A stretch of 64,000 bases of DNA from the NCBI RefSeq assembly GCF_000003815.2, contig NC_049996.1:17094930-17158929 (forward strand), written 5' to 3'. A model generated the notes under the pieces. The model was not told where the DNA came from and searched no databases. It saw only the letters and a program-made list of their open reading frames with translations. The translations under genes were made by a program, and so were the position numbers. Of the stretch, positions 28,801 to 43,800 are shown in pieces (positions within the stretch are counted from its first letter, which is position 1; the number at the start of each line of letters is the position of its first letter). This DNA comes from Branchiostoma floridae (Eukaryota > Chordata > Leptocardii > Amphioxiformes > Branchiostomatidae).

Positions 28801-31800
28801 CTCCTTGAAACCGGAACAATCTTTCAAATCATTACCTATGATTCTATATAGATGTTATTGTCAGTATAGTATAGTCTTCACAGTATCCACTTAATATGCT
28901 GACTGATTATAAGATTATAATTGTATCATTCCTACAAATGGCATTTCATGGTCATGCTCATGTCTTGTATGTACCGAAAGATCTTATTGCAGTTATAAGA
29001 CTTTTCCTATTTGCCTTATAGCTTCTGATGCCCAGCTCCCATGTGCGCATGGAGACAAAGGGAGAGAACACGGAGGTGATCATCAAGGAGTCCGCCCGTA
29101 CCGACAGTGGACAGTACGTCGTGTCCGCCAAGAACAACGCCGGGGCAGCCGAGGCCAAGTGCACGGTCACTGTCTTGTGTAAGCCCTCACTTACTTTCTT
29201 TCTTTATTGACAGTAAAATAACTCATTGTAATGGTCAGCCTAGACAACTCGTGCTGGTAACGACTGAACCACATAAATACAGTCACATGTGTCTACATTA
29301 ATACTGTTAAAAGAACTACTAAGAGGTAGATTTTAAGTATATAAATGTATCAGAATATCTCACGAGCACTTTACTTTGTGAAACGTGATTTGCCTCAACT
29401 ACAAGAGACCTAGTTTTCACAAGAATGAAATTATAATATCGCTGAAAAGGTTCATCAGTCACGTATGAATACAGTTACTACAATATTCTTCTCATTTCTC
29501 TATGTCTTTAAAAAAACTGTCACTGTTTGTAGAATATTGTAGAAACTGACATGAGAATATACGTGTAAAATAGAGCGAGAATGATACTGATGAAACACTA
29601 TACCTTCCAGCTGTGCCGTCTGCGCCGGTTGGTCCGGTCAAGGTCTGGGACATCACCAAGGAGACGTGCCGCATCAGCTGGGACACGCCTAGCGACGATG
29701 GCGGCAGCCCAATCACTAACTACTTCATAGAAAAGTGCGACACCAGACAGCCCAACGAATGGGTCAAGGTAGGGCATGGAAGACATTCTGATGTTTTGTC
29801 AAAACACTGCATTGTCCCAGTGCTTTGTCCCTGAAAGTAAAATTGCAAAAACGTAAAATATATCTTCTTCCAGTGTAATCGTACAGAAATTTCAGACAAG
29901 GAAAGGTTACCTATACAGTTTTACTTCAGATGTATCAAGTACATTCTGCTATACATAATGCAAACATTTGAGTCATGGTAGTTGTATCATCGAGTCTAAA
30001 ACATTTAAATTGGTAACTTTAAAACTGTGACATAAATAATGGAAGAAATAATATGTATTGTTTGCCCACATTAAGCCTTCACTGATGGTTTAAGGATAAA
30101 ATTCAGACGTAACCCCGTCCCGTATGTAAATAACATTATGAAATGTATCATTGTCATGTATCAGAGATGTAAGAAGTGTTTGTTGCCCGCCCAGGTGAGC
30201 GCTGCTATCCGTAAGACGGAGATGAAGGTGACGAAGTTGCAGAACAGGTGTACCTACATCTTCCGCATCCGCGCCTGCAACTACTACGGACCTGGTGACC
30301 CGCTGCTGTCTGCACAGGTGCTGGCCAAGCATCCGTTCGGTGAGTAGAAGTTACCTTGTAAAGTTTTGCTTTGGACTCTTCATTGAACACTATTTCTTTG
30401 CTTGCCACAATTGCTACTGTGCCATTATCATTGTTACATAGCCATTTGATGTTGAATACGAGCAAAATGAAGTAGTTTAAGTTGTGTTGCACCAACGGAA
30501 TACAAACATTCTTTTTTGATTTACTAGCAAAATGAAGGAGACATGACAATAGTTTGATTTATGAATAATATACTGGTTTCAATGGGATGTTTCTGGGGGA
30601 TTCTATTACAAAACCCTTCCGTAAATAGAATAAAACAACGGATAACAACGATACTTTTCCTCCCCCACCAGACCCACCCAGTGCCCCCAGCAAGCCTACG
30701 CTGAGCGGAGTGACCCGTGAGCAGATGCTGGTCTCCTGGGGCGTGCCGGAATCAGACGGAGGTGCCGAGATCAACAACTACATCCTGGAAAAGAAGGAAC
30801 TCCTCTCCACGCGCTGGTCACGCGTTACCAAGATCACCATCACCGACAACAAGTACCTGGTGACGGATCTGGACGAGGGCACGGAGTACGAGTTCCGCGT
30901 GGCGGCTGAGAACGCCGGCGGGCGCGGGAAGTACAGCGTCCCGTCACTGCCGACCGCAGCAGTCGATCCTCCAGGTAACGTTTCAGCATGAACTTCTTCT
31001 GAAGAGAAACCTAAGGAACTTACTAAATTACTTGGGCCTTTTGCCCTGGTAAGGTCGTCTTTACTGTTTAGAAATCCCAAAGAAAAATGTGCGTAATCAA
31101 TTTTTTCAGTCGAAGTAATCGACTCAACCTTTCGAGGGGTACACAGAAGATCCTAATACTGCACAGAATAGCTCCACTAATACTTTCAGTTTGTAAAATG
31201 CATCTTGGACTTCAAACTGACTCAATCGGATGTTGCGATAAGTACTTGCAGCAAAACTGAACAATACAAAAATGTATCTCACCGGATGCACGATGATGAT
31301 GATGAAAGAAAAGAGTGATGACGAAATATTCCCCCCTCCTCCAGGTCCTCCTGGACCAGTCCAGAACCCGTGTTGCCTGGAGACGACACAGACGTCCGTG
31401 ACCTTGGCCTGGGACCCGCCTCGCGAGAAGGGCGGCAGCAGGATTGTGGGATACCTGGTGGAGATGCTTCCTCCAGGCGGAGACGCCTACAAAAAGTGTC
31501 ACATCGGAGACGCCGTCAAGGTCACGGAGTTCACCGTGCCGGAGCTGCTGGAGGGCAAGCCCTACAGGTGAGAAGCCGATCTATATATTAGCCCTACAAG
31601 TAGCATATCTGAAATCCAATAAAACATTATAATGAAAGTCAGCATTGTGATTTCCTAGGAAATAAAGAAAGCAATCTACATCACAGTCACTGTCCTTGCA
31701 AGTCGTTAACAGTTTTTATGTTTCTAAATCCATATGGTCTTGCTAACATTCATTTGTTTAATAAATGAATAATTTCAACATTTTGTAATTAGTATTAAAA

Positions 31801-34800
31801 ATTGAGATTTTATTTCAGCAATATTTACTAACATTGACTCTTCAAGGACATAATATTTTTGCAATTCTTTCTCACATGATTTGGGTTTCTTCCTTCGCCA
31901 GATTCCGTGTAACGGCCATTAACGAGGTCGGGCCAGGTGCGATCACTGAGGTGAACGGCATCATCACACCTGTGGAGATGCTGGAGGCACCTGTCATCCT
32001 CATGCCACAGGTGAGTGAACTTTCATTTCCGCTTTCACTCTCGGTGAAAACCTATAGCATATTTGATCCCAGGCAATCTTGTGTAGAACTAGATTTTGTA
32101 GAAACGTTTATAAAGTGTTGTTGAAACAATGTGGCGAACTTCCTTGCTTTTCCCTGGTTCTAAATGCTTACTCTTATCCTTCTCATCCTAGGAGTATAAA
32201 CGCTCCCAGACCATCTTATGTAGAAATAGATTCTGTAGTAACCTTCATCAAGTGTTGCCATCAATAAATGTGCCAAATTTCCATACTTTTTCCTGGATCT
32301 AAATGTGAACCTTACAACCCCCTCCCCAGGAGTACAAGCGCTCCCAGACTATCAAGGCTGGCGAGCCCATCCGCCTGCACATCCCCTTCAAGGCTCGTCC
32401 TGAGCCTGAGATCACCTGGGTGAAGGAGGACAGCGACCTGGAGCACCGTGCCCAGGTGGAGAACACCCGCTGGTCAACCACCCTGACCTTGGTGGCCAAC
32501 CGTAACGACCTTGGCAAGTTCGAGCTGACCTTGAAGAACAAGGCCGGTGAAGCAACTTGCGGCATTCTTGTCAAAGTACTTGGTGAGTAGATTACACAGT
32601 GCTTATAAAAGATGATATACTTGGAAGGCTTCTGACAAATTACTCAAAATTCAGGAGGACTGTCTAACCATTGTGCGAAATTCGGAAAGGCGGTCACACA
32701 CAATTTGGCTACGTTGCTACCAAATACGGGTATAAGATTGCTTTCCTTCTGAATTGTTGTAAATTCAAAAAATCTTGTGTAAGGAGACATAGACGCCCCA
32801 TGAGATATGTTTCAGTACAAAGTTTCAATTTTGATGGAAAACCATTGTTCATTACTTTTACCTGTATCGTGCGTCTTGTTCTTTGACATCTGTTTCACAT
32901 ATTGCACAATTTACACCAATAGAAATATTTGTATATTAAGGCAATAATGAGGCGTACTAATGAAATCATTTACTTTATCCTCAGCCACACCTGGTGCACC
33001 TGAGAACATTGAAGTCAGAGGTGTGACCAAGAACACCTGTATCGTGGACTGGGACACGCCTTCCAAGGACGGCGGCAAGCCCGTCAAGAACTTCGTCTTG
33101 CAGAAGAAGGAGATCAGCCGTAAGACATGGGACACCGTGGACGACAACATCGTCAAGACGGCGTACCGCATCACGAACCTGGTGGAGGGCAACCAGTACT
33201 CCTTCCGGGTCATCGCCGAAAACGACTTCGGCTTCGGCGATCCGGGCGAGTGCCCGCACCCCATCACTGCTATGGATCCTGTTGGTAAGTCAAGACTTCA
33301 TGACTGACCGACAAAAATATATTCATTATCCTGTGAGTAGAGTAGAGAAGAGTAGACTATAACACAATTCCATGGTCTCATTGTTGGTAATGACTGTATA
33401 GCTTTGAAAGCTTTGCATGAAGTTGCTTGCATTTTTAAGGATCTTAACAAATCTCTTTGCACGTCTTCCCAGACCGTGTGTGTTTAGATGCTCATCTCAT
33501 AGAGTTTCTCTCACCAAGGCGGCTGTATCTCTAAGGTTTTTAACTAATCTCTTTGCACGCCTCCCCAGACCAACCCGACCCGCCCAAGAAGGTGGACATC
33601 ACGGAGATCACGCCCATCACCGTGTCGCTGGCCTGGGTGAAGCCTGACTACGACGGCGGCTCCCGCATCACCTCCTACGTGGTGGAGAAGCTGCGCACGT
33701 CCGCGGAGGACGCGCAGTGGGAGCGCTGCACGGTGCTCAGCCTCACGCGCTGCACAGTCACCGACCTGGTGCCGCACGAGGAGTACCGCTTCCGCGTCTC
33801 CGCACAGAACTACGGAGCCATCAGCGAGCCCAGGGAGACCACGGCCGTGGTGTGCAAGGAACAGATCGGTAAGAGTCTGAAATAACAATAAACTCGAACA
33901 AAGAACCTAGACTCACGTAAATTGATCACAATCCAACTCAGTTATAAAATGAGCAATCCGCCACTTATATGACGTCATGTTATGCAAATAGAACATGCGA
34001 CTTCTATGGCAGCAGATCTTGGATAGATATTTTCGATAAAAAAAGGATGTTAATGAAATAGGTACACAAGAACCAGAAGAATCTATATTTTGATATCTAG
34101 CAGGTGAGTTTGTTTGAAATGGATAGTGTTGTTTTTCTATCTGCTGTTTACAGTGTATATTTGCCACCTTAGGCAAGGTATAACTCTCATATTATCTGTT
34201 TTCTCTATCAGTTCCTGCCTCCATTGACCTGACGGCGGTGACGTCCGACGTGCTGATCCTGAAGGAGGGTCAGGACTTCATCCTGAAGCTGCCGTACCAC
34301 GGCATGCCCACCCCTGCCGTCACCTGGTACAAGGGGCTCGGCGTCTTCCGAGAGACCATCCGCGTCGTCACCAAGACGATCGGCGGAGTCACGCAGCTCA
34401 TCTTCCGCAAGTGCGAGAAGGTGGACGGCGGCACCTACACGGTGGTGGTGGCCAACCCCGCCGGTAAGCAGACCGCAGAGATACAGTTCAAGGTACGTCT
34501 TTGTAAACTGCCTCACATAAAGCACTGCATGTAAGAAGTAAGAACAAGGCGAAGCAATGTACCTTTTAACATGTCGGTCGATCTTTGTCTAGGATTCATT
34601 CCAATTTTAGATGATGTGTCTGAAGTCTGTACTCTTCTCATTTATCAGTGTTAAGACTGTAACTTTGTCTTCACAACCAGGGAAATACCAAACATTTATA
34701 TATTCTTGAAATAATCTTTCAAATATTATTAATTTATTTCTTTTTTTGTAGTGATGATCACTCTTGTGTCACTTTTAAAGCATCGCTACCCTGCATTTGC

Positions 34801-37800
34801 CTTTGTAGCCCTTCCTATTAACATTAGCTAATTCTAGGAAATGATGTTAATATTACATGGTATGCCACAGGTTCTGGGTAAGCCTGGTGCTCCCGTTGGA
34901 CCAATCACATTCGAGGACATGACACCCGAGACGGCCACGCTGAACTGGCAGGTCCCATTGGACGACGGCGGCGGTGACATCACCAACTACGTGGTGGAGA
35001 AGTCGGATAACCGCGGTGCAGCCTGGGTGTACGTCAGCAGTAACGTGAAGCGCTGCTGCCTGCGCGTCACCAAACTGGTGCACAGGAAGGAATACATGTT
35101 CCGCGTCAGCGCAGAGAACCGCTTCGGCGTCGGCAGGCCACTGATGTCTGAATCTGTCGTTGCCAAATACCCGTATGGTGAGTCCCGATATGTCATTTTA
35201 ACCGTTTGATTCAATCCAAGTAACTCTTCTGTTCTTAATATAGATCTTAATGGAGATGGACAAGAAAAAGATGGTTAGTTTGCTAACTACTCTTTTCGAC
35301 ATAAACTTTTATATTTTCCATACACTTCAGTCTTAACTTAGTCCTCCTCTAAAGCTGGCAACTATATGAACGTTGGATCATGCAAAGGGCAAAATTGATA
35401 AGGATTTTCGACTGCTATATCTTAGAAACAAACTTACTAACAGATAGACCTGAAAGTATCGACTTGAATGAATTCTGACACACTTATCAACAACTCAAAG
35501 TCCATTCATATCTTCCATGTAAAAGGATATGCTGCGAAGACATTAACAAACTCCTGCTGTTTTCCCCAGACGAACCGACTCCTCCGTACGACTTGAAGGT
35601 GACCGACGTGACCAAGGACGGCATGCTTGTCTCCTGGCACGCGTCTGAGAGCGACGGAGGTGCCGAGATCACCGGCTACACCTGCGAGCGCCGCGAGAGG
35701 AACAGCAACCGATGGGTCAAGGTAAGAAAACTTGTATCTGATATGATACGAATCTCCACTTTCAGAATGTACTAGAAATGTAGAATCAACACATAATCTT
35801 GCCAACATTTTATCACTTGTCCCTTTTACCGCATGCAAGCCTAAAAAGGAAACCTATCTACAACCTCTCATAGGTTTCCTATCACAAAATGAACGCAGCT
35901 CTAAACTATGTCCTACGAAAACATGCCATGCACAATGAAAAGCTGAAATTGTGCAAGACACGGTCCTCCTTTAACTCATTTAACATTTTTGTGGAAATTC
36001 ACTTGAAAGACACTGAGTGACATCACAAATGTATTTCCACTTCTGCTTGCCAGGAATTTGTTCTTTGTAATTTTCTCAAGTCTGATGTTTTCCCGTCTCA
36101 TTTCAGGTCACAAAGGGCATGATCCGTAAGTGCGAGGTCCACTCGTATGGCCTGCTGGAGAACTGCGAGTACGAGCACCGCGTGTACGCGCACAACGCCG
36201 CCGGAAACAGCAAGAACAGCGAGTCCACCGGCCTCATCACCGCCGTGGACCCTGTCGGAGTTCCGCCCGGCCTCAAGGTCACACACATCTCAAGGTCATC
36301 CGTCTCCCTCGCCTGGCGCGAGCCGGACAGCGACGGAGGTGCAAGGTGGGTGAAACAACAAGACATCCATGGAAAAAATTGACATGAAATTGAACTTTCT
36401 GCCTGCCTACTGCCTAAGTGCTTCCTAGTCCACATAAAAAATGTTATTTCATCTTTGGATTTTTCAATGGTCTACAGTATATCTCAGCACCATTTGCTGT
36501 TAATTTTGTGTCCAATGTTTGCTACATTGATTGATACTTTTGTGCTGCATTTTTTGCTACATTGATTGTTACATTTCTTCTGTGCAGACTTATCGGCTAC
36601 ATCGTCGAGCGTAACGAGATCGCTGCCGGCAAGTGGGTGTCTGTCCACAGCGGCGTGGTCTCGGAGAGGACCTACACCATCAAGGGCCTGAAGATGAACG
36701 GCAAGTACGAGTTCCGCGTCACCGCCAAGAACGCAGCCGGCCGCAAGAGCCAGCCCTCACCGCCCACCCCGCCGGTCATCTGCAAGGACGACCTGGGTAA
36801 GTTATTAGGAGGTCTTTTATGTATATTTTTACAAACGAAACCAAAGTTCAGCATATTGTGAAAGACAAAAAGACAACGGTTTCGAGAAAGTAAAGAAACA
36901 TATCTGACAGGAAAAGTAGGTCTCGGGATGTGTATACTGTTCAATTTTCTTCTAACATAGAAAAAAGAAAATGTGATATCATCATGTTGCTCATTTGGGC
37001 AAATGTTGACTCAACTTCTTTATACTTGTACAGCGCCCCCTACCGTGTCCTTTGAGAAGGGCAAGGCCAACATCCATGTCAAGGAGGGCCAGACCGCCGT
37101 GTTCACCGCAGCAGTCAGCGGGAAACCCTACCCTGAAGTCGCCTGGAACCGCGGCGCGCGTATGGTCGCCAAGACGGCGAGACACAAATTCGAGAAGACA
37201 AATCGCACCGCTGTGCTCACCATCTTGGAGTGCACGCGCTCGGACGCCGGCGAGTACAACATCAGGGTCAAGAACGACTCCGGACTGGCGGAGGCCAAAT
37301 GCAAGCTGCAGGTCTTCTGTAAGTGTCGAGTTACGCTTTTAGTAAACTGTTGTTGTTTTTTTACAATGCTACCAAACATAGCAAATGATCTGTGAATTCA
37401 ACAGTGGAACAATCAATATTTTTCCACATTATATTGATGCAACACACAAAGGTAAACTTGATTTCTATTGTTATTCTAGCCACAAAGAGTTTGTCTACTT
37501 ATGAAAACCATATGAGAGAAATAATAAGAAAAACAGCGTATTTATTATCACCTATATCTATTTCATAATGTGACACTTCTTTTGATGTTTTATATAAAAT
37601 TATGATTGTTTTCCAGCCAAACCCGAACCACCGACCAACTTCGAGGTGATCGAGAAGAGCCCTGACCACGCCGTGATCGGCTGGCAGGAGCCGGGAGACG
37701 ATGGAGGATCCCCCATAACTAGCTACATCGTGGAGCGCTGTGACCTGAGGTAAGTATAGATATAGCACATTCCAATTACTGAAGAAATATAGCTTACCTT

Positions 37801-40800
37801 CACTGAGACTGGCAAATGGTGTCAACAATTCGGGTTGCAAATTGAACCAATAGATACTATACGTTTCTTAGCTGCCTCACATGACTGGCGCAGATAGCAG
37901 TCTTTTGTAGTTATAATGCATATTCAATGATATGCAGTAACTCAGTACCTGATCTTTATTTCAACCATTTGAGGTACCATAACAAACGTCTTATTTCCCC
38001 CCCTCAGGTCTCCAGACAACTGGACCCGGGTCAGTGCTGCCGTGAGGAAGACGTCTTACAAGGTGACGAGACTGGCACCTGGCTCTACTTACATCTTCCG
38101 CATCTCTGCGCAGACGGAGATCGGAGTGGGCCACCCACTGGTCTCACCACAGGTCGTGGCCAGGCATCCATTCGGTGAGCACTTCGTCATTGGTATTTGT
38201 GCACTTAGGAACAAGTGTCATCATTATTTGTGCGCGAAGAGACTGGCGTCATCATTATTTGTGCACGCAGGACGTTTCATCATCATTATCTGTGCACATA
38301 ATTTTTGTGCAGACGGAAAGTTACATCATTGTAATGTTTCGCAACTTAGTAGATGATGAGATGATGATGATGATGAAGATGTTAAAGAAAATTGAAAATC
38401 AATTTTTTAGGTTTCTGAAGACTGAATTTTTTCCTCAGCTAACTTTGAAACTGTTGGTCTATCCAGATGTTCCGAGCCAGCCTGGCAAACCAGAAGTGTC
38501 TGATGTGACGAAGGACGCCATGAAGCTGACGTGGGCTCTGCCTGACACTGACGGTGGATCCGAGATTCTCGGCTACATCGTCGGGCGCAAGGAGCACACC
38601 GCTGTCAGGTGTGTACTTTGTGCGACAGCTGTAAATTATCATGGCCCCCGCCGATCAGCGTTCTAGGTTTTGGAAATGATTCTCATTGAGATATCGTACA
38701 GGAATTTGTAGAATCTCTGAAGTGAAGTTGTTATCATTGTATTGATGTTTAAGTAGCTGCTAATCTTCATAAACGTTTACTGAACTTTTAACCTTTTTTT
38801 AACTTAAAACACATTATAAAACATTGTACAAAGAACACGTTTAAAACACGAAAACAAGATGAAGGTTTTAACAAACCTTAATCAGATTAGCAGAGATCCG
38901 CAGGGTTCATCATTTGCATTATAAACCGTATTGTAATTAAACCATACACTGACTCACCTGCCGTTCCTTCCTCCGCCAGGTGGGCCCGTCTGAACAAGTC
39001 CCTGCTGAAGGAGTGCCGGTACCTGGATGAGACCGTAGACGAGGGTCTGGAGTACGAGTACCGCATCACTGCCGAGAACGAGGCCGGCCGCAGCAAGCCC
39101 AGCGCACCCTGCATGCCCATCGTGGCACAGGACCCTCTGGGTACGTCATCTTGCGTTGTCATGGCAACTAAGTTTCAAAGTATAGAGTGGATCAAAATAA
39201 GCAAGATTAGGTTATGCAATCCATCAACACAATCAACGAGGGAAAATTTTAACGATTGTTCAATAATATATTTCCATCTTTATTACATTCAAAAGTCGAA
39301 TTTGAAATTTCAAAAATTTGAATTTTTTTCCTCCAAGCAAATCTAGCTCCGGTTGTTTTTGGACTACACCACGAGTTTTCATTTTGTAGAATTTCACGAG
39401 AATGTCAATTTCTAAAAAGATAAATCGTAATTTTTAAAATCAAACCTTAGAATTTCATTAAAATCAGCAGTTCAATGTCAGAATAAGAATTTAGTTAACA
39501 CTTAATCATGCCTTGCTCACCTTCAGGCAAACCTGGCGCTCCGGTTGCGTTTGTTGACGACACCACGCGGTCCTCCGTGTCCCTGACATGGAACCCCCCT
39601 GTCCGGGACGGCGGCTCTCGCGTGACCGGATACATCGTGGAGATGCGCCAGCAGGACGGCGAGGAGTGGACCAAGGCCCACGCCACCTCCGCCGTCAGAC
39701 TGACCGAACTGACCATCGACAAGCTGACCGAGGGACAGGGCTACAAGTTCCGCGTCAGCGCCATTAACGAGATTGGCGTCGGCGAGCCCGGAGAAGTGGA
39801 AGGCGTTGTCTTCGCCCGCGACATGCTCGGTGGGTCTATCTTTGAAAAAGAACATTGCAGCAAGAGAGAAAACTTGTCTCCCGAGTCTTTTTAAGTGCAA
39901 ATTGTACGTGATTGAGATCCCGAATATGCTCCTTGTACTACCTTTCATTCAAGTGGTCACTTTTTAACAATAGAGTTTTAGTTTTATTGCAAATTCTTGC
40001 CCGTGGGCTAATTGCAGGAAACATAAAAAGATTCAAACAGTGTAAAATACAATGTCACAAGTGTCTACTCTAGTCTAAATCTAGTAAAGCTATCTCTAGA
40101 TCCTGGGTTAACTGTCAGTAGGTGAAGTGGGAATTTATCTACACTCCTTTTCTGATTGTCATACGTGTTCAACATAGATCCATCTAGATACCCCGCAAGG
40201 TGCAAGTTGTTTTTAAATTAGGCAAGTCTCTATATGATTAGCATAGAGCCTGACGATACCTTGTATGTTGTGAGTACAGAGGCCCCAGAAGTGGAGCTTG
40301 ACGTGAGCCTGAAGAGGGCGATGAAGGTGAACGCAGGTGCGCCAATCCGCATCTACGTCCCCATCAAGGGCAAGCCGCAGCCCACCTGTACCTGGGAGAA
40401 GGACGACAGGTGAGAACAAGTCTAAAGAACGCTTTGCATCAAATTCAATACGATACTGCTACTATTGTATGACAATGAAGGGCGAAGCATACAAATGCAA
40501 AGTATACAGCATGACTATATGTATAGTACAACAACAGTACAACAAGTCAAAATGAATAAAACGAATTATAAGATCACAGACACAGAATAAGAAACATTTG
40601 TAAGACACGGCAAACAACATAGTTAATGTTGCAATCTTCTGACGTTGTTTTAAGTTATAACTTGTTCCCCGTTTAATTACAGTGACCTGGAGAACCGTGC
40701 CACGATCCAGACAAGTGAGATCGCCACGCAGATGGTGATCAACGCTGCGGACAGGCGCGACGCCGGGCGCTTCAAACTCACCGTGGAGAACTCCAGCGGC

Positions 40801-43800
40801 AAGAAGGAGGTCGGCGTCAACGTCAAGGTCTACGGTACGTCTTAGAAAATGTCTTACCCTAAAAATTTAAACTTTGTCATGACGTCACAAACCTTGTCAA
40901 AAACGTCTTATATAGAAACTACAAGAAAGTGCGAATGAAACGCGCCGCTTTAAGACATCCGGCACCAACACTATACCTTATTTGAATTGATCGATAAAAA
41001 GGAAATAGTTCCGTACATATTGTCAAGCAGTCCGTATGTGTTGACAATTAACATAGTACAAAACTTCGGCTATCGAATTTGAATCTGGCCAACTTCAGTC
41101 TTCCTCAGATTTGGATGCACTAAAAGTGTGTTGTAGGGTCTGTGAGAAGCCTTTAAGCATCCTTATAACGTCATCCCTACCTTTCCCCAGACACACCTGG
41201 GCCACCTGAGCACGTGCGTGTGCGTGACGTCACCAAGGCGTCAGCCATCGTGAGCTGGGCTCCGCCCATCAAGGACGGCGGCCGCGCGGTGGGACATTAC
41301 ATCCTGGAGAAGCGCGAGCAGAGCAGGCGCACCTACAGCACTGTGGACGCTAACGTCTTCAAGACTTCTTACAGGTGCGTTCACACGTCTTAACATAACT
41401 CTGATGATAATGAAAATGATCCACCATGGACCGATCAGTGGGAGCTGTTAAAATGTTACTACCTTTTGTAAAAAAAACATATATATTCGTGTGTCTTTGC
41501 AAACTTTGCGGTAAAAAATGAATAAAAATAAACGTTATGGTGGTCTAAAGAGTGTAAAATTAGCTAATTACGCAGCATGACAAGCAAAGCAACAGTGGGA
41601 AAATTCTTTGCAGACACACTATAGTTGATAAGAACAAGATAAAAGTCGGTAACAGTAAACAAGTATCTCATTTCTGACCCCCTTACAGAATCACAAACCT
41701 GGTGGAAGGAAACATCTACTTCTTCCGCGTGCTGGCCGTGAACGACTTTGGCGTGGGCGAGCCCGGGGAGTCCGTCGAGGGGTGCCTGGCCACGGACCCC
41801 GTCGGAGAGCCCGACCCGCCCAAGAAGCTGTGCATCACGGAGATCACGCCCATGACGGTGTCGCTCGAGTGGCAGAAGCCTGACTTCGACGGCGGCAGCC
41901 GCATCACAAGCTACGTCATTGAGAAGATGAACACTACGGAGGAGGAACCAAGGTTTGTTCGGTTATCATTACCGATTGTATCCTTATCACTCTTTCATTG
42001 ATGGTAAACAATATGTTATACACGATACAGCGGCAAAGACACAGCAGATATATTCTTGGAGAAGTATCATAGATGTTGATGTTCAATTCTAGTGCTTATT
42101 CTTTAAAAAATCGATGTAATAGCTTTTGTAAACTCCTCTTTATAGCTCTTATTGTCCTTTTCCTTCCCTTTGTCAGGATTCTTCATACCTATTAAATCTA
42201 TGGCCTTTATTTCCCCAGATGGGAGAAGTGCTCTACCCTGAGCCTGACCCGCATCACCGTGGCGGACCTCATCCCTAATGACGAGTACAAGTTCCGCGTG
42301 TCCGCGCAGAACGCCGGCGCCATCTCGGTACCGGAGGAGGTGGGGCCCGTCACTGCCAAGGAGCAAGTCGGTACGTAAAGAAACCAAGTACCATCTTAAG
42401 GTGTTAGGTGATGACCTGTGAGTTGCTCGCGGCAATAACATTAGTCAAGATGTGGTCTTAAGACGACCACGCAGGTCAAGCAGAATCAGTGAATGTATCT
42501 AAAACAAACTTAGATAAAAACATTTCTTTCAGCTTTCATAAAATTCCTTATGCAGTCAAGCCTTTACAATTGGCCACCAATCTTATCACTTTTGTTGGCT
42601 GCTCAGATACCTTTTACCATTCACACGAACATTTCTTTAGTGACCACTCGTCCACGTAAACCTGATTTTATCGGTCCCATAAGTGGTCATCTCGGATAGA
42701 GGATTTGATTGTAGTTTGGACTTACTTCACTCCTGATGTATCCTTGCCCCCTACAGAGGCCCCGCACTTTGACCTGACTGACCTGTCCGGCGACACCTTC
42801 ACCCTGAAGGAAGGAGCGGACGTGAACATGGTCCTGCCCTTCACTGGACTGCCCGCACCGTCTGTGGAATGGTGAGTGTGAAAGATATCAAATTACAGAC
42901 TAGACAGATTCCCGCAAAAATGGTCACAATTTGTTAACAACTGACACTCGAACGGAAAAGTTTTTTTTAGTCTTTCGCAAAGGTAACAGTAGATTCAAGA
43001 GGAGAAAATTTAAGATTAAAGAACTTTTACTTCAACATTTAGATTATGCTTTTCTGTCTTTTTCTCTGTATATGCAATGCTCCAGATACACTAGAAACGG
43101 AAATCATTAATCTAGTTTGAAACCCAGGTGTGAAACGTTAAACAAACTACCTCCACTTCCAATCTAAAGTTCAATGGTCTGAGTTCTCTGCACAACCTTC
43201 CGTTTTGACGCCATGTTTAATAACGTTGTAGACTGCTAAAATCATGAAGTCACAAACTAACCTCCTTCCCCTCATAGGCTCATTGATCTAAATCTCCTGC
43301 ACTTTCTGCATTGGATACCATATCTAACGTTGTAGACAGCTAAAATCACAAACTAAACCCTCCTCCCCCACCCCGCAGGTTCCGCGGCCTGGGTCCCCTG
43401 CGTGAGACCGACAGCCTGGTGACCAAGAGCACCCGGAACTCCACCAGCCTCATTGTGCGCAAGATCCGCAAGGCTGACGGCGGCAAGTACAGGGTTGTCA
43501 TCAAGAACAAACTGGGAGAGGAGAGCACCGAGCTCACCTTCAACATTATTGGTGAGTTACCTGTTGTTTGATGTATAGATATAGTAATCGTGAATCGTTT
43601 CCAATAAATACCTGTTGTTTTAAAAATACTGATGTCCATACATGTTTTATTACAGGCATTTGCGTCATTTTCTGAATGCTAAAATGTCATGCAATTACAG
43701 ACCTTCAAATAAGAGGCATGAAAATTCATTTCCTAGCAATGTAACTATTCTATTCCTTGAGCAAGGAAAGCATGCACACATGCAACCAGAAAGGAGATGA

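Noticed and set aside
38340-38380. ATGATG run coding for poly-Met in an open frame
   Set aside because: A trinucleotide microsatellite within intron 67; the frame joins no exon in phase.
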